Shown: positions 7,943 through 12,676 of the stretch, piece by piece
How the letters are laid out: each line of letters starts with the position of its first letter
Position numbering within the stretch: position 1 is the first letter of the stretch
Assembly (NCBI GenBank): GCA_000720805.1
Contig: JODI01000143.1
Coordinates: 1-12,676 of the forward strand
Length of the DNA stretch: 12,676 nt
Direction: 5' to 3'
Origin: Streptomyces violaceoruber
Lineage (GTDB): Bacteria; Actinomycetota; Actinomycetes; Streptomycetales; Streptomycetaceae
The notes under the pieces: generated by a model
Databases searched by the model: none
What the model was told of the DNA's origin: nothing
The model's input: the letters and a program-made list of their open reading frames with translations, nothing else
Position numbers and translations under genes: made by a program

Positions 7943-8670
7943 CCCGGCGCTCCTCGCTCTGCGACCGCTTCCGGTTGGGTGAGCTCTTCCGGCCCTTCAG
8001 GTCGTCCCGACCCTTCCGGAGATTCCGGAGCTTCCGGCCCTTCTGATCGTGCCGGTCGTGACAGCCGTGCCGGTCGTGACAGCCGTGCCGGTCGTGCCGG
8101 CCCTGCCGGTTCCTCTGCCTCCCGGGCCTCCTCCAACTCCCCTGCGTTACCGACCCCGCCCTGCTCCTCCCTACCTGGTGGCCGTCCCCTCGGGACAGTG
8201 ACCGTCACCGTCCCGGTCACATGCCTGCCGGTCGCGTTGGTGCCGATCACGCGGACGGTCGCGGTCTCGCCGTCCACGGTTTCGGTCGCGTCCTCGGGGA
8301 CGTCCTCGGAGACGTCCTCGATCGTGCCCGTCAACACCATCGTGTCCCCCGGGTAGTTGGGAGCACCGAGCCTGATGGCCACCTTGCGGAGTACGGCCCG
8401 TGGGCCGAAGTGGTCGGTGATGTAGCGGCCGACCAGGCCGTTCGTCGTCAGGATGTTCATGAAGATGTCCGGGGAGCCCTTCTCCCTGGCCAGTTCGGCG
8501 TCGTGATGGACGTCCTGGTAGTCGCGGGAGGCGATGGCCCCGGCGACGATGAGCGTGCGGGTGATCGGAATCTCCAGGGGCGGGAGTTCGTCGCCGGGCC
8601 TCATGCGGCCCTCGCCCGTCTTCATGTGCTCTCCGGGGGCGCCCCTATTTCCGTCTGCTCCTGTCTTCAC
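7939..8670 (-). CDS. chsH1: MaoC-like (hot-dog) enoyl-CoA hydratase, ChsH1-type, with repeat tail
   Basis: Known: ChsH1 is the catalytic half of the ChsH1-ChsH2 hydratase that hydrates the C17 double bond of the three-carbon-side-chain steroid enoyl-CoA. The MaoC domain covers about residues 23-160. The hydratase dyad Asp50/His55 lies in ASRDYQDVHHD, and SPDIFMNILTTNGLVGRY follows. Start: GTG 8670 overlaps the upstream stop as GTGA and has GGGAGG 4 nt before it. ATG 8625 (preceded by GGAGAG) and ATG 8604 (preceded by GAGGG) are in frame, and 8604 gives the usual family N-terminus (MRPGDELPP). Odd: an 83-residue low-complexity Pro/Glu/Arg tail (161-243) follows the fold, partly made by 18-bp repeats (RPARLS). 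The ATG of the Ltp2-like gene overlaps its stop. Confidence 0.82.
   Translation of the reverse strand: MKTGADGNRGAPGEHMKTGEGRMRPGDELPPLEIPITRTLIVAGAIASRDYQDVHHDAELAREKGSPDIFMNILTTNGLVGRYITDHFGPRAVLRKVAIRLGAPNYPGDTMVLTGTIEDVSEDVPEDATETVDGETATVRVIGTNATGRHVTGTVTVTVPRGRPPGREEQGGVGNAGELEEAREAEEPAGPARPARLSRPARLSRPARSEGPEAPESPEGSGRPEGPEELTQPEAVAERGAPG
8053..8106. repeat. 18-bp coding repeat in the ChsH1-like tail
   Basis: CGGTCGTGACAGCCGTGC occurs at 8053-8070 and 8071-8088 (identical), with a diverged third copy at 8089-8106. On the minus strand it encodes RPARLS repeats. The period is a multiple of three, so copy changes keep the frame. Confidence 0.9.
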
Positions 8671-9608
8671 GCGGCCTCCCCTCCAGCGCGGAAGACCGGC
8701 AGCACCAACTCGTCGTCGTACTGCTGGAATTCAAGCCGGACCGGCTGGCCGATCCGCACCTTGTCGTAGGGCACGCCCACCACGTTGCTGATCATCCGGA
8801 CTCCCTCCGCGAGTTCGATCAGGGCCACCGCGTAAGGGGGTTCGAAGGCCGGGAAGGGGGGGTGGTGCAGGACGACGTACGAAAAGACGGTGCCTTCGCC
8901 GCTCGTCTCGATCGTTTCCCAGTCCGGGCAGCCGCAGGCGTTGCAGCCGGGGAGCCAGGGAAAGCGCAGGCTCGCGCAGGCCGTGCAGCGCTGGATGAGG
9001 AGCCGGTGTCGTCGTACGCCGTCCCAGAAACCGGCGTTGTCGCGGTTGACGACAGGACGGGGGCGCGTGACGGGGCCGGCCGGGGGCTTCCGCTCCGGTC
9101 GGTGTGCCGGGGCGTACTTGAGGATGCGGAAGCGGTGGGTACCCGCGAGGTGCTCGCCCACGCGGACGTCCATGCGGGTCGTCACGAAGTACCCCGTGCC
9201 GAGCTTGGTCGTCTTGCGGTCCGACACCGACTCGATGACCGAGTCGAAGGTGATCTCGTCGCCGGGGCGCAGGGCTCTGACGTACTCCTGCTCGCAGTCG
9301 GTGGCCACCACCGCGGTGCAGCCCTGCTCGTCGAGGAGGGCGAGCAGTTCGTCGTACGCCCCGGTCCGCCCGGTGTGGCCGGAGAGGCCGCCCATGGTCC
9401 ACGCCTGGAGCATGGTGGGTGGGGCAATGGCGTCCGGGCCGAGATACGCCGGGTTGGTGTCACCCATCGCCTCGCACCAGTGCCGGATCATGGGCCCGTT
9501 GACGGGGTCTTTTCCGACGCCCGCGACGGCGGCGGAGCGCCCCTCGAACGCCTTCAGCCGCTGCTCCAGGCTCTTCGGGGCGCCGCTCGCCTCCGACGTG
9601 TCCCTCAT
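8667..9608 (-). CDS. chsH2: ChsH2-like protein: MaoC-like domain fused to DUF35 zinc-ribbon/OB-fold
   Basis: Protein of 313 residues, close to the length I recall for mycobacterial ChsH2 (about 311). The N-terminal hot-dog domain (about 15-165) carries GDTNPAY (49-55), a hydratase-like motif without the catalytic His, as expected for the non-catalytic partner of ChsH1. After a Pro/Arg linker, the DUF35 part (about 190-305) has a zinc ribbon with Cys208/Cys211 and Cys222/Cys225, then an OB-fold (TVFSYVVLHHPPFPAFEPPY). Known: the MaoC half pairs with ChsH1 and the DUF35 half docks Ltp2, channelling hydration into retro-aldol cleavage. First gene of the operon; ATG 9608 follows a purine-rich GAGGGGGCGGAG. 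The order chsH2-chsH1-ltp2 is that of the mycobacterial igr cluster, but no cyp125 or acyl-CoA dehydrogenase genes are in view. Confidence 0.85.
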   Translation of the reverse strand: MRDTSEASGAPKSLEQRLKAFEGRSAAVAGVGKDPVNGPMIRHWCEAMGDTNPAYLGPDAIAPPTMLQAWTMGGLSGHTGRTGAYDELLALLDEQGCTAVVATDCEQEYVRALRPGDEITFDSVIESVSDRKTTKLGTGYFVTTRMDVRVGEHLAGTHRFRILKYAPAHRPERKPPAGPVTRPRPVVNRDNAGFWDGVRRHRLLIQRCTACASLRFPWLPGCNACGCPDWETIETSGEGTVFSYVVLHHPPFPAFEPPYAVALIELAEGVRMISNVVGVPYDKVRIGQPVRLEFQQYDDELVLPVFRAGGEAA

Positions 9609-9744
9609 CTCCGCCCCCTCGCTGTCCCCTACTCGTCCCTCGTGTCACCTGCGGCATCGCGCCGTGTCGCGCCCCGCCGCGTCGCGTAGACACTTCTGGT
9701 ACACCGCAGCCGCCGGTCCGGTTCCCACCCTGCTCGCGAAGATT

Positions 9745-9761
9745 TCTGACTGTCCGTCAGA
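9745..9761. promoter_or_regulatory. Operator-like palindrome at the chsH2-chsH1-ltp2 promoter
   Basis: TCTGACTGTCCGTCAGA has perfect 6-bp arms around a 5-bp centre and covers the inferred -10. It suits a TetR-type dimer. It does not match the KstR or KstR2 sterol-regulon motifs as I recall them. Confidence 0.7.
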
Positions 9762-9777
9762 TAAGTGCAGGTGTCAA
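9749..9777 (-). promoter_or_regulatory. Promoter of the chsH2-chsH1-ltp2 operon
   Basis: On the minus strand TTGACA (9777-9772) is followed after 17 bp by GACAGT (9754-9749), a Streptomyces-like -10. The leader to the ATG at 9608 would be about 130 nt. The overlapping palindrome supports a real promoter. Confidence 0.6.
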
Positions 9778-9972
9778 GGGCGCCGGCCCGCACACGAAAA
9801 GCGCCTGCCCGGCGATGCCGTGGCACCGCCGCGCAGACGAGGGCGTTCCGCACGGGCGGCCCTCGAGCCGTCGCCTACGGGCGCCGCTGTCCGCGAACGC
9901 GCCGTTGCCCGCCGTCGCCATGCCCGTGAAGACAGCGGCGGCCAGCCCCCAGACACACAGCAGAGGAAGCAT
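9757..9972 (-). CDS. Possible small secreted protein (71 aa), unrecognised
   Basis: The N-terminus MLPLLCVWGLAAAVFTGMA followed by GNGAFADSGA reads as a signal peptide with a plausible AFA/D cleavage site, and the first 31 codons have high G/C at third positions. Against it: the ribosome site is poor, the C-terminal part is Arg/Cys-rich without a family, and its last codons overlap the -35 and operator of the chsH2 promoter. It could be a real small exported protein, a decayed one or chance. Confidence 0.3.
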   Translation of the reverse strand: MLPLLCVWGLAAAVFTGMATAGNGAFADSGARRRRLEGRPCGTPSSARRCHGIAGQALFVCGPAPLTPALI

Positions 9973-10033
9973 TCCGTCGCATTTCGAGCAAATCCGCCCG
10001 CTCGGCTAGTCACAGCCGGCACCTCTTCCCTTT

Positions 10034-10051
10034 TTCGAACGTACGTACGAA
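10034..10051. promoter_or_regulatory. Candidate LexA (SOS) box upstream of PrimPol
   Basis: TTCGAACGTACGTACGAA is a near-palindrome. Positions 10035-10050 (TCGAAC-GTAC-GTACGA) match the actinobacterial SOS box TCGAAC-N4-GTTCGA at 11 of 12 defined bases. It ends 10 bp before the PrimPol ATG, where LexA would block transcription. LexA binding is inferred. Confidence 0.55.
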
Positions 10052-10060
10052 CATAGGGGC

Positions 10061-10939
10061 ATGGCCACCACCGACCGGCAGGCCACGACGCTGGCCCTCG
10101 CACACGCCCTGTCAGCCGCCGAGCGCGGACTGGCCGTCATCCCCCTGTCCCGGACCAAGCTCCCGGCCTTGCGCTCCCCCCACCGCGACGACCCCGCGGC
10201 CCCGCCCTGCCACGGTGAGTGCGGGCGCTTCGGTCACGGGGTCTATGACGCCGCCACCGACCCCGCACGCATCCGCGAACTGTTCGCCGCCGCGCCCTGG
10301 GCGACGGGGTACGGCATCGCCTGCGGCCTGCCGCCGCATCACCTGATCGGCATCGACCTCGACACGAAGTCCGGTACGAAGTCCGGTACGAACTCCTCGG
10401 CGGCTCTGCGCGAACTCGCCCTGCGCCACCTGTTCACCATCCCCGACACGGTCGTCGTGCTGACTCCGAGCGGCGGGCGCCACCTGTGGCTCAGCGGCCC
10501 GCCGGACGTCGTCGTCCCCAACTCGGCCGGCCGTCTCGCCCCCGGCATCGACATCCGTGGCGCCGGCGGCTATCTCGTCGGACCCGGCTCCCGAACGGAG
10601 CACGGCGAGTACGTCACGGCGCCCGGCACCGCGCACCTGGCTCCGGCGGCCTGCCCGCCCGCGCTCCTGCGGATCCTGCTGCCACCTCCCCGCACCCACC
10701 ACCCCACACCGCCGTCCACCGGTGACCATGGCCAGGGCCTGGTCCAGTTCGTGCTCGCCGCGCACGAGGGCCAGCGCAACACCCGCCTGTTCTGGGCGGC
10801 CTGCCGTGCCTACGAGGACGGCATCGGTCCCGCCCTGGTCGACCCGCTCGTCGACGCGGCCCTGAACACAGGGCTCAGCGAACGCGAGGCCCGGGCGACC
10901 ATCGCGTCGGCGGCGCGGATGACGGGGCATCGGCCCTGA
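10061..10939 (+). CDS. Bifunctional DNA primase/polymerase (PrimPol, archaeo-eukaryotic primase fold)
   Basis: A 292-residue protein with the PrimPol N-terminal domain and no helicase. Metal-binding GIDLDTK (97-103, Asp99 and Asp101), SGGRHLWL (137-144, His141) and GIDIRGAGGYLVGPGS (162-177, third acidic residue Asp164) are all present, so it should be active in primer or DNA synthesis. A short C-terminal GQRNTRLFWAACRAYEDG (237-254) matches the helical module often following this domain. Cys50/Cys54 and nearby His lie in an N-terminal insert. The ATG at 10061 has only GGGG directly before it, so a near-leaderless transcript is possible. An SOS-like box lies just upstream. Odd: a 12-bp repeat inserts TKSG units right after the catalytic Asp pair. 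Such proteins occur on integrative plasmids such as pSAM2 and also as chromosomal genes. Which this is cannot be settled here. Confidence 0.88.
   Translation: MATTDRQATTLALAHALSAAERGLAVIPLSRTKLPALRSPHRDDPAAPPCHGECGRFGHGVYDAATDPARIRELFAAAPWATGYGIACGLPPHHLIGIDLDTKSGTKSGTNSSAALRELALRHLFTIPDTVVVLTPSGGRHLWLSGPPDVVVPNSAGRLAPGIDIRGAGGYLVGPGSRTEHGEYVTAPGTAHLAPAACPPALLRILLPPPRTHHPTPPSTGDHGQGLVQFVLAAHEGQRNTRLFWAACRAYEDGIGPALVDPLVDAALNTGLSEREARATIASAARMTGHRP
10364..10399 (+). repeat. 12-bp in-frame repeat beside the PrimPol catalytic site
   Basis: ACGAAGTCCGGT occurs at 10364-10375 and 10376-10387, with a diverged third copy at 10388-10399. It encodes TKSG-TKSG-TNSS immediately after GIDLD. Confidence 0.88.
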
Positions 10940-11001
10940 GAAACGTTCCCTGCAAGGCCGGACAACGCACGAAACGTTTCCCGCGGGGCCGGACAGAGCA
11001 C
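10940..11001 (+). repeat. 31-bp degenerate tandem duplication after the PrimPol stop
   Basis: Units 10940-10970 and 10971-11001 agree at 25 of 31 positions (shared GAAACGTT, GGCCGGACA and GCAC). A third copy begins (GAAAC at 11002) and stops. The array starts on the base after the TGA and fills the gap to the next gene. Confidence 0.82.
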
Positions 11002-11017
11002 GAAACACAGGAGCACC

Positions 11018-11479
11018 ATGCACCGCCGCCGCCCCAGAGTGCCGACCATGTCCCTGAGCCGTGTCGTCCTGGCCTCCGGCCGCTCGCTCGACCTCTCCGA
11101 GCTGCGGCTGTCCTCGACGTACGGCGGGTGGCTGGAGGACTATCCCTGTAAGCCGGTCAACGACCTGAAGATCCAAGGGCTGGTACGAGCGGCCGAGCGG
11201 GCCTTCCCGGCCACGCCGGTGCATCTCGTACCACCTCCGCGCGAGTATCCCGACCAGTACACCGGCGCGTTCGGTCCGGTGGAGGTGCTGCCCGCCGTGG
11301 CCTGCGTCGGCGCGTTCGGCTCCACAGCGCTCGATCCGGACCACGACCCGATCCTGTACGGCTCCTCGCTGACCGTCGTCTGGTTCCAGACCACCGCGCG
11401 CGTGCCGTACGACTGCGACGCGGAGCCCGCGCTGCGGGAGATCACGTGGGAGCAACTGGCCCGGGACCGCGAGCTGTAG
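11018..11479 (+). CDS. Conserved-looking hypothetical protein (153 aa)
   Basis: Not recognised. The protein is 153 residues with no signal peptide, membrane segment or obvious catalytic motif. It is rich in Pro, Tyr and Trp in the middle (VHLVPPPREYPDQYTGAFGP) and ends with acidic and basic residues (LREITWEQLARDREL), so it is probably a small cytosolic protein. The ATG at 11018 has AGGAG (11009-11013) 4 nt upstream. In-frame GTG 11039 and ATG 11048 (MSLSRVVLASG) are alternatives, the latter perhaps the truer N-terminus because the first ten residues are Arg-rich. It lies 78 nt after PrimPol and 49 nt before the DinB-like gene on the same strand, so co-transcription is plausible. No function is proposed. 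Confidence 0.72.
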   Translation: MHRRRPRVPTMSLSRVVLASGRSLDLSELRLSSTYGGWLEDYPCKPVNDLKIQGLVRAAERAFPATPVHLVPPPREYPDQYTGAFGPVEVLPAVACVGAFGSTALDPDHDPILYGSSLTVVWFQTTARVPYDCDAEPALREITWEQLARDREL

Positions 11480-11508
11480 CCCCGGAAATCCTTTTCTGCG
11501 GCCGGGGC
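11479..11508 (+). terminator. Weak stem-loop between the hypothetical and DinB-like genes
   Basis: GCCCCGG (11479-11485) pairs with CCGGGGC (11502-11508) around a 16-nt loop. It could be an attenuating or weak terminator; no T-run follows the stem. Confidence 0.35.
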
Positions 11509-11528
11509 CGGTGTGCCAGGGTCGACCG

Positions 11529-12053
11529 GTGACCGTTTCACGATCAGACGTGCTGCGCCGCCAGTTCGACGTCACCTGGGCGCTGTTCGAATACCACCTG
11601 GACCGGCTGGAACCGGCGGACTTCCTGTGGGAGCCGGCGCCCCACTGTTGGACGGTACGCGGGACCGCCGAGGGCACCTGGGCACCGGACTGGGCGGACA
11701 CCGAGCCCGCCCCTGCCCCCGTCCCCACCATTGGCTGGCTGAGCTGGCACATCGGCTGGTGGTGGAGCGTGACCCAGGACCACCTGGAGGGCCGCCCGCC
11801 CCGAGCCCGCAACGACGTCACCTGGCCCGGACCCGGAAAACCGACCGTCGAGTGGCTACGTGACCTGCGCACCCACTGGCTGACAACCCTGGCCGACCTC
11901 ACGGAGCCGGACCTCGACGCCACGGCTCCCTTTCCCTGGCCGACCGACTCGGGCCACACCGTCGCCGACATGCTGGCCTGGGCGAACATCGAGCTGATGA
12001 AGAACGCTGCGGAGATCGGGCAACTGCGGCTACTGCGGGCGGCGTCGGCGTAG
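11529..12053 (+). CDS. DinB-like four-helix protein
   Basis: A 174-residue protein from GTG 11529 (AGGG 7 nt upstream). The longer GTG at 11511 lies in an inter-gene hairpin and lacks a ribosome site. It looks like a DinB/YfiT-type bundle: an opening helix with LRRQFDVTWALFEYHLDRL, then TIGWLSWHIGWWWSVTQDHL with a metal-ligand-like His74, and a last helix ADMLAWANIELMKNAAEIGQL. Known: active members use three His ligands and act as metal-dependent transferases or hydrolases, often on small thiols. Here the last helix has Asn/Glu and Asn where the family's HxxxH is expected, so metal binding is doubtful. It is the last gene of the rightward set and is followed at once by a strong terminator. 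The name DinB does not itself show damage induction. Confidence 0.75.
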   Translation: MTVSRSDVLRRQFDVTWALFEYHLDRLEPADFLWEPAPHCWTVRGTAEGTWAPDWADTEPAPAPVPTIGWLSWHIGWWWSVTQDHLEGRPPRARNDVTWPGPGKPTVEWLRDLRTHWLTTLADLTEPDLDATAPFPWPTDSGHTVADMLAWANIELMKNAAEIGQLRLLRAASA

Positions 12054-12066
12054 CCCACGACCGACC

Positions 12067-12108
12067 GTCGGAAGGGGTGCCACTCCCTGGAGCGGCACCC
12101 CTTCCGAC
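12067..12108. terminator. Strong bidirectional hairpin terminator
   Basis: GTCGGAAGGGGTGCC (12067-12081) is the exact reverse complement of 12094-12108, giving a 15-bp stem with a 12-nt loop. It ends the rightward genes and lies 22 bp beyond the 3' end of the leftward tRNA fragment, so it may once have ended that tRNA transcript. Confidence 0.9.
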
Positions 12109-12129
12109 CTGCAACGCTCATGATCTGCG

Positions 12130-12185
12130 CGGAGGCGGTGGGATTTGAACCCACGGTGACATCGCTGCCACGACGGTTTTCAAGA
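12130..12185 (-). pseudogene. 3' fragment of tRNA-Ser(UGA); probable attachment site of an integrated element
   Basis: On the minus strand, from the anticodon loop to the discriminator: loop CTTGAAA with anticodon TGA (12182-12180), stem half ACCGT, a variable arm pairing GTGGC with GTCAC, T arm GTGGG-TTCAAAT-CCCAC (12154-12138), then acceptor CGCCTCC (12137-12131) and G. No CCA is encoded. The 5' half is absent: upstream there is no GGAGGCG acceptor strand or D arm, and the 5' anticodon stem reads ACGCT instead of ACGGT. Such 3' tRNA halves are typically left at the distal attachment site when an element integrates in a tRNA gene. Orientation puts the element to the right. Confidence 0.8.
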
Positions 12186-12527
12186 GCGTCGTGACGTCAC
12201 GGTCGATTCCTATTCTGACCTGTACCGATGCGTCAGCCGGTCCGGACTTCCGGCGCGTTGGCCCACACATGGCCCACAGACATCGCACTGCACTCGGCTA
12301 GAACGCGGTGACCTCCGAGCGGTGCTCCGCCCGCCAGCCCGAGCCTGTACAAAGACAATCCGCAGCGTGCTGACCACCGCATTAGGAGTCCGATCACGGC
12401 GCGGTGCGGCGTGCCGAAACGTAGCTCGGTGGTCGCTCGTCGATCCGGCTGTGACCGCTTCCGTGCGCCATCGTTCGCCGCCGTTGATGTCAGCTGGTGA
12501 TGTCAGCCCTACGCCTTAGACATCGTC
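12186..12527. other. Remnant DNA between the tRNA fragment and the transposase
   Basis: No convincing gene. A leftward frame is open from 12502 to TGA at 12233-12235 and ends GHVWANAPEVRTG; its tail position next to an attachment site resembles the 3' end of an integrase gene, but no catalytic motifs are visible. GGCCCACA occurs twice about 11 bp apart (12259-12277) and could be arm-type binding sites. G/C at codon third positions is uneven here, unlike the neighbouring genes. Confidence 0.4.
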
Positions 12528-12676
12528 TCATTTGGTTAGTCTTCGGTAGCAGATGAGGGTGCAGGCAATGCTGGTGCAGGCCAGGAAGTGCTCGGCCTTG
12601 CGCTCATAGCGCCTGTGGAGTCGGCGGCAGCCGGCGAGCCAGGCCATGGTCCGTTCGATGGTCCAGCGATGTCGGC
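12528..12676 (-). CDS. IS5-type transposase, C-terminal end (5' part outside window)
   Basis: The leftward frame enters from the right edge and ends with TGA at 12530-12528, giving 48 codons. RHRWTIERTMAWLAGCRRL, then RRYERKAEHFLACTSIACT and LICYRRL match the end of IS5-family DDE transposases; the Glu of WTIERT is the third catalytic acidic residue. The right part of the element is not in view, so whether it is intact is unknown. The left terminal inverted repeat should lie within a few tens of bases of 12527, but cannot be defined without the other end. It lies next to the tRNA-derived attachment site, in DNA that looks foreign. Confidence 0.85.
   Translation of the reverse strand, partial: RHRWTIERTMAWLAGCRRLHRRYERKAEHFLACTSIACTLICYRRLTK

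Larger units (their letters stand above)
9609..10060. other. Divergent intergenic region between the acyl-CoA operon and PrimPol
   Basis: It holds the leader (9609-9742), the promoter and operator of the leftward operon (9745-9777), the doubtful small leftward frame (9757-9972) and the SOS-like box before the rightward PrimPol gene (10034-10051). Rightward frames crossing it are extensions of antisense shadows. Confidence 0.7.

Noticed and set aside
9745..9761. KstR/KstR2 sterol-regulon operator
   Set aside because: The palindrome CTGAC...GTCAG does not resemble the AAC-GTT or CAAG-CTTG cores of those motifs as I recall them.
10112..12154. 680-residue leftward open frame over PrimPol, hypothetical and DinB-like genes
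   Set aside because: It is a shadow of three well-supported rightward genes, crosses a terminator hairpin and has no recognisable domain.
12121..12240. Intact tRNA-Ser gene
   Set aside because: The acceptor 5' strand, D arm and proper 5' anticodon stem are missing, so only a 3' fragment can be supported.

Overview
The window is very GC-rich, with strong G/C at third codon positions, GTG starts, Streptomyces-type acyl-CoA ligase, SigE-family sigma and PrimPol proteins, and many long antisense open frames. It looks like chromosomal DNA of a Streptomyces or a close relative. All identifications come from reading the sequence; no search was run. Layout, left to right: (a) 1-1340, the 3' end of a large hybrid histidine kinase, with an Ala/Pro/Gly linker and two C-terminal receiver-like domains. 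(b) 1534-3650, a divergent TetR repressor and MFS exporter sharing a promoter region with two related palindromic operators; the exporter ends in a 45-bp coding repeat that is cut by an in-frame TAG. (c) A long bidirectional hairpin terminator, then a leftward fatty acyl-CoA ligase (GTG start) whose promoter spacer is filled by a palindrome. (d) A leftward SigE-family sigma factor flanked by repeat-rich DNA, including a 16-bp array and a perfect (CAGTCGG)7 array. (e) 6776-9608, a tightly overlapping leftward operon encoding a ChsH2-like MaoC/DUF35 protein, a ChsH1-like MaoC hydratase and an Ltp2-like SCP2-thiolase/retro-aldolase, in the order of the mycobacterial sterol side-chain genes. Its promoter carries a palindrome over the -10. 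(f) 10061-12053, a rightward set: a short primase-polymerase preceded by a near-consensus actinobacterial SOS box, an unrecognised 153-residue protein and a DinB-like protein, closed by a 15-bp-stem terminator. (g) 12130-12676, a 3' fragment of a tRNA-Ser(UGA) gene lacking its 5' half, which looks like the far attachment site of an integrated element lying to the right. After it come remnant DNA and the C-terminus of an IS5-type transposase. How the genes may work together: the acyl-CoA ligase and the ChsH2/ChsH1/Ltp2 trio fit a CoA-dependent catabolic route that activates an acid, hydrates a branched enoyl-CoA and cleaves it by retro-aldol reaction. Each has its own promoter with an operator-like palindrome, but no dedicated regulator lies nearby. 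The TetR/MFS pair looks like a self-contained efflux module. PrimPol may be damage-inducible. A feature of the whole window is that most genes have a short tandem repeat inside or just after their 3' end. Inside coding sequence the repeat periods are multiples of three (6, 12, 18, 45); outside they are mostly not (7, 16, 17, 31).
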